Part shown: positions 61,564 through 64,000 of the stretch, in pieces
Numbering within the stretch: position 1 is the stretch's first letter
How the letters are laid out: each line of letters begins with the position of its first letter
Source: an uncultured Christensenella sp.
GTDB lineage: Bacteria; Bacillota; Clostridia; Christensenellales; Borkfalkiaceae
DNA length: 64,000 nucleotides
Reading direction: 5' to 3'
Assembly (NCBI GenBank): GCA_910577055.1
Contig: CAJTKX010000002.1
Location: 306,140 to 370,139, forward strand
Position numbers and translations under genes: made by a program
The notes under the pieces: model-generated
The model's database searches: none
Told to the model about the DNA's origin: nothing
The model's input: the letters and a program-made list of their open reading frames with translations, nothing else

Positions 61564-61764
61564 TTATTCGTCACCGAAAAATTCTTCATAAGTGATATCG
61601 AAATATTTTATTATATTCTTTATTGCTGTAATATTCGGTTCGGTATTACCTTTTCCCCAATCCGAAACCGTGCGTGCAGAATATCCGAGTATTTTTCCCA
61701 ACTCGCCTTGTGTAATATTCTTACTTTTTCTTAAATTTTTAATGTTTTCCGCTACTGTTTTCAT
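61564..61764 (-). CDS. Small XRE-family regulator
   Basis: 66 residues starting MKTVAENIKNLRK with the HTH 'ITQGELGKILGYSARTVSDWGKGNTEP'. A dyad repeat just upstream (61781-61825) is a likely operator for autoregulation. A 41-codon ORF starts on the other side of that repeat. Confidence 0.82.
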   Translation of the reverse strand: MKTVAENIKNLRKSKNITQGELGKILGYSARTVSDWGKGNTEPNITAIKNIIKYFDITYEEFFGDE

Positions 61765-61780
61765 ACACCTAAACATTTTA

Positions 61781-61825
61781 GCGGATTTTCCGCCAAAACG
61801 GTTGACTTGGCGGAAAACCCGCTAT
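61781..61825. promoter_or_regulatory. Operator-like inverted repeat of the XRE gene
   Basis: AGCGGATTTTCCGCC and GGCGGAAAACCCGCT are near-perfect inverted copies. Each half also contains a smaller TTTTCCGCC/GGCGGAAAA dyad. TTGACT (61802-61807) in the centre suggests a promoter under repressor control. Confidence 0.6.
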
Positions 61826-61833
61826 GTGAACAA

Positions 61834-61959
61834 ATGAATAAATCTATGATATCGGAGCTTGCACACAACGCTTATTATTGTGCCGAAAAAATAAAACTGA
61901 ACGATAATAAGGAATATCAAAAAAATTACAGCGCTGCCAAAAATTTTTTGGAGCAATAA
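61834..61959 (+). CDS. Possible 41-residue small protein divergent from the XRE gene
   Basis: ATG 61834 to TAA 61957. It encodes a soluble helical-looking protein ('SELAHNAYYCAEKIKLND' and a C-terminal 'SAAKNFLEQ'). It lies just downstream of the XRE operator and before a strong terminator. No good ribosome binding site is visible, so initiation is uncertain. Confidence 0.4.
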   Translation: MNKSMISELAHNAYYCAEKIKLNDNKEYQKNYSAAKNFLEQ

Positions 61960-61965
61960 CTTTAC

Positions 61966-62000
61966 AAAAAACGACGGTGAATTATTCGCCGTCGTTTTTT
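61966..62000. terminator. Bidirectional terminator
   Basis: AAAAAACGACGG and CCGTCGTTTTTT pair around an 11-base loop. It also holds the last codons of the minus-strand membrane gene. Confidence 0.85.
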
Positions 62001-62230
62001 TCTTTATCTTCAACTTTGCCCGTAATAAAGTCGCCCGTGGGGGGAGGGGGATTTGCGGCTTTTTCGTCGCGCTCTTGCATGCGTTTGCAAAGGAACATAA
62101 GCGCGGCAAATCCGCAAGCTCCCGCAAGGGGCAAAAATCCCCACCATAAAAAGTACACGAAAATAAATACGGTTACTGCAACGCACGCTACCGAAAGAAT
62201 GCAAAACAAAATTCTTAAATTCTTAAACAT
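61982..62230 (-). CDS. Small membrane protein (82 residues)
   Basis: Starts at MFKNLRILFC (ATG 62230). Two hydrophobic helices (about 5-27 and 32-48) are followed by a charged, Pro-rich tail. An upstream in-frame start at 62296 is possible but less natural. No family is recognised. Confidence 0.55.
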   Translation of the reverse strand: MFKNLRILFCILSVACVAVTVFIFVYFLWWGFLPLAGACGFAALMFLCKRMQERDEKAANPPPPTGDFITGKVEDKEKNDGE

Positions 62231-62304
62231 AGCAATATAATATAACATTTTACGGCTAATGGCAAGCAAAAACGGCGGGGCGAGTTTTTGCCCCACCGTA
62301 TAAT

Positions 62305-63153
62305 TTAAATGCGGTTTCCGTTTTTATCCAACTTTCCGCCTAAGCAGCTAACCGTAACGCCGCCCGTTCCGATATTCCACGCTTCATCTTTTTCAACGTT
62401 TTTCCATTTGTCTGTCGTTCCGTTAAAAGTAACGTATTTCAACAACGCGCAATTAAAAAATACTTTACCTCCTACATGGCGCAGGCTATCGGTAAAAGTA
62501 ACCGCGGCAAGGTCGGTACAGCTACAAAAAGCGTAGTCGGCAATATCGATGACTCCGTTCGGAACGGTCAAGCTGCTTAGCCCCGCGCAATTTCTGAAAG
62601 CTCCCAATCCAATTTTTGTAACGCTGCCGTCAGCGGGTATAACGCTGTTTTTGCAGCCTAAAATCAAGGTTTTGCTTTCGGTTTCTATCAAGCAGTTGCC
62701 GTTACTGTGATATTTCTTGTTGTCGCTTGCAACTTTAATACTTTCTATTTGCGGGCATTTATGGAAGGCGTTTTTGCCTATGTAATTAACGCGGCTGCCT
62801 ATCGTTATGTGTTTTATAGGACACTCGTAAAACGCAAGCGAGCCTATCGAGGTTATGCGCCCGTCTATTTCAACGCTTTCCAAAGTGGAGCAAAAGCGGA
62901 ACGCGTATTCGCCGATAGCCGTAACCGGCAGCCCGTTATGGGTGGAGGGAACGGTAAGCTTTCTGCCGCAGAACTTATTCGTGCTTGCAACGGTGTAACC
63001 GTCGTTGCCGCTATTTAGGTGGAAGATAAGGTTTAAATCTTCATAACAATCTTCGTATATTACGCCCGCATAGTTGTTTCTCATATTTCCGCTCCGAAAA
63101 TTTATCTGCGGGCAAAAACAAAAAATAAGGGCGACCGTCAAGGTCGCCCGCAT
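62305..63153 (-). CDS. Secreted BspA-type leucine-rich repeat protein
   Basis: About 282 residues from ATG 63153 (signal MRATLTVALIFCFC). An upstream in-frame start at 63213 lies in a structured leader. The body has about eight LRR_5 repeats ('FCGRKLTVPSTHNGLPVTAI', 'LESVEIDGRITSIGSLAFYEC') and a cap 'NGTTDKWKNVEKDEAWN' like the LRR protein at the left end. Probably a cell-surface adhesion-type protein. A promoter lies at 63312-63340. Confidence 0.85.
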   Translation of the reverse strand: MRATLTVALIFCFCPQINFRSGNMRNNYAGVIYEDCYEDLNLIFHLNSGNDGYTVASTNKFCGRKLTVPSTHNGLPVTAIGEYAFRFCSTLESVEIDGRITSIGSLAFYECPIKHITIGSRVNYIGKNAFHKCPQIESIKVASDNKKYHSNGNCLIETESKTLILGCKNSVIPADGSVTKIGLGAFRNCAGLSSLTVPNGVIDIADYAFCSCTDLAAVTFTDSLRHVGGKVFFNCALLKYVTFNGTTDKWKNVEKDEAWNIGTGGVTVSCLGGKLDKNGNRI

Positions 63154-63193
63154 AAAGTACCCTAACAGTCGCCAAACAATCTTTTCTGTTTTT

Positions 63194-63285
63194 GCGGTAT
63201 TAAAGTGTTGCACAAAAAAATCACAGAAAAATAGGTACCACTATGCCTATAGTAATACTGTGAAAATTTGCGCAAAAAATACCGC
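63194..63285. repeat. Nested palindrome in the leader of the LRR gene
   Basis: GCGGTATT (63194-63201) pairs with AATACCGC (63278-63285). Inside, TCACAG (63221-63226) pairs with CTGTGA (63258-63263), and ATAGG with CCTAT. The three nested stems could form a long hairpin in the transcript or a cruciform in DNA. Confidence 0.55.
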
Positions 63286-63311
63286 TTATTATTAGATTGT
63301 TTGGCAATCTC

Positions 63312-63340
63312 AGTATAACACGGATTTTTCAAATAATCAA
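63312..63340 (-). promoter_or_regulatory. Promoter of the second LRR gene
   Basis: On the minus strand TTGATT (63335-63340) and TATACT (63312-63317) have a 17-bp spacer. Confidence 0.65.
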
Positions 63341-63360
63341 CCCTTTTTATTCAATATATA

Positions 63361-63385
63361 ATACGCGCGCGCGTGCGCGCGTACG
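63361..63385. repeat. Alternating purine-pyrimidine run
   Basis: 25 strictly alternating bases, mostly CG steps, in an AT-rich intergenic region before the rRNA operon. Such runs can form left-handed DNA under supercoiling. The rest of 63386-63625 is AT-rich with nothing else recognised. Confidence 0.6.
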
Positions 63386-63628
63386 AAATTCATATCGTCA
63401 TATGATTATACAAGAAAATGAATAAAATTATCTAAAAATGTCAAAAATTAACTTGCCCGAACTTTTTTAAAAAAATCAAAAAAGAATTTGACTTTAAAAT
63501 TACCGTGTGTTATTTTATTTAGGCTGTCGCAAAAGGGGCGGGGTGATAAAACCGCGCAGCTTTTCAAAAAAATTCAAAATTCGATAAAAAATTCGTGAAA
63601 AATTTTTTAAAAAAGTTTTGAAATTCGC

Positions 63629-63658
63629 TTGACACTGTAATAATTAATATGATATTAT
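63629..63658 (+). promoter_or_regulatory. rRNA operon promoter
   Basis: TTGACA (63629-63634) and TATTAT (63653-63658) have an 18-bp spacer. A leader of about 200 nt follows, with small hairpins (for example CCCGACTTTTTGTCGG and GAACTTATAGTTC), before 16S. Confidence 0.8.
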
Positions 63659-63858
63659 AGACAAGCTCACCGAAAGGGCAGCCCGACTTTTTGTCGGTAA
63701 ACGCAGTTTAAAAATTGAATAGAAGGAAACGAATATAAAAAAAGTTTCTGTCAATTAACTTTGAAGTACAAATAGTACCACAAAGCAAAGTCAGCATAGA
63801 TAATGACTATAAATAGTCGAGATAGAGCCACGAACTTATAGTTCGGTTTTATACAATT

Positions 63859-64000
63859 AAACTTAAGAGTTTGATTCTGGCTCAGGATGAACGCTGGCGG
63901 CGTGCTTAACACATGCAAGTCGAATGTAGTTTACTACATGGCGGACGGGTGAGTAACGCGTGAGCAATCTGCCCATATCTGGGGGATAACAGTTGGAAAC
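63859..64000 (+). rRNA. rrs: 16S ribosomal RNA, 5' end only (cut by window edge)
   Basis: It contains AGAGTTTGATTCTGGCTCAG (the 27F site), GATGAACGCTGGCGGCGTG, ACACATGCAAGTCGAATG and GGCGGACGGGTGAGTAACGC. The first base is placed by alignment to the E. coli 5' end. GTGCTTAACACATGCAAGTCGA is the form common in Clostridia. Confidence 0.98.

Overview
The window looks like a chromosomal segment from an anaerobic, probably gut-dwelling Clostridia-class Firmicute. The evidence is strong AAGGAGG-type ribosome binding sites, consensus sigma-A promoters (TTGACA, 17 bp, TATAAT), many short GC-rich terminators between convergent genes, tRNAs with encoded CCA, a Spo0A-like effector domain, KtrAB-type potassium uptake, an iron-containing butanol-type dehydrogenase, BspA-type leucine-rich repeat proteins, and a 16S rRNA 5' end with Clostridia-like bases. 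Genus cannot be read from the sequence.

Layout. 1-4.7 kb: a surface LRR protein cut by the left edge, a PnuC-type transporter, and a lipoprotein SGNH esterase. 4.76-27.4 kb: a 22.6-kb integrative mobilizable element inserted in the 3' end of tRNA-Gln(CUG). It is bounded by a perfect 45-bp direct repeat (4788-4832 and 27359-27403), with a tyrosine integrase beside the tRNA and a MobV-type relaxase next to it. The ancestral tRNA terminator is now displaced to 27404-27432. The left third (integrase, relaxase, structured leader, BRO-N/Fic protein, XRE regulator) resembles ordinary mobile-element DNA. The AT-rich right two thirds are a defence island: Wadjet jetABCD (10.5-16.9 kb); a cluster of three DNA methyltransferases, one fused to an Mrr-type nuclease, plus an HrgA-like putative nuclease and a double-HTH regulator (17.2-23.9 kb); and a Thoeris system with two TIR proteins and one SIR2-SLOG effector (24.4-27.1 kb).

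27.5-40.7 kb is chromosomal backbone: a Spo0A-like response regulator and an AgrC-like kinase with an 18-codon peptide ORF between them, a Fic/Doc-like protein, comF, ktrA/ktrB, glmM-glmS, a tyrosine phosphatase with a membrane partner, and radC. 40.8-44 kb: tRNA-Ser(UGA) with a large serine recombinase whose reading frame runs antisense through the tRNA, followed by a GNAT gene and hairpin-rich DNA. 44-49 kb: an ABC exporter (permease and ATPase) with its two-component system. 49-62 kb: alcohol dehydrogenase, a DUF4832-type protein, phosphoglucomutase, a phosphoesterase, RdgB, TrmL, a Na/Pi transporter, membrane proteins, a DUF1858 protein and an NlpC/P60 lipoprotein. 62-64 kb: a second BspA-like LRR protein, then an rRNA promoter and the first 142 bases of 16S rRNA.

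The most interesting part is the defence island. Wadjet (against plasmids) and Thoeris (NAD+-depleting abortive infection) are known. The middle module of three methyltransferases, Mrr fusion, HrgA and XRE may be an undescribed or poorly described restriction or defence system. Two genes appear to start at non-standard codons (mobV at ATT, glmM at ACG). Several short ORFs and structured leaders lie outside the main genes.
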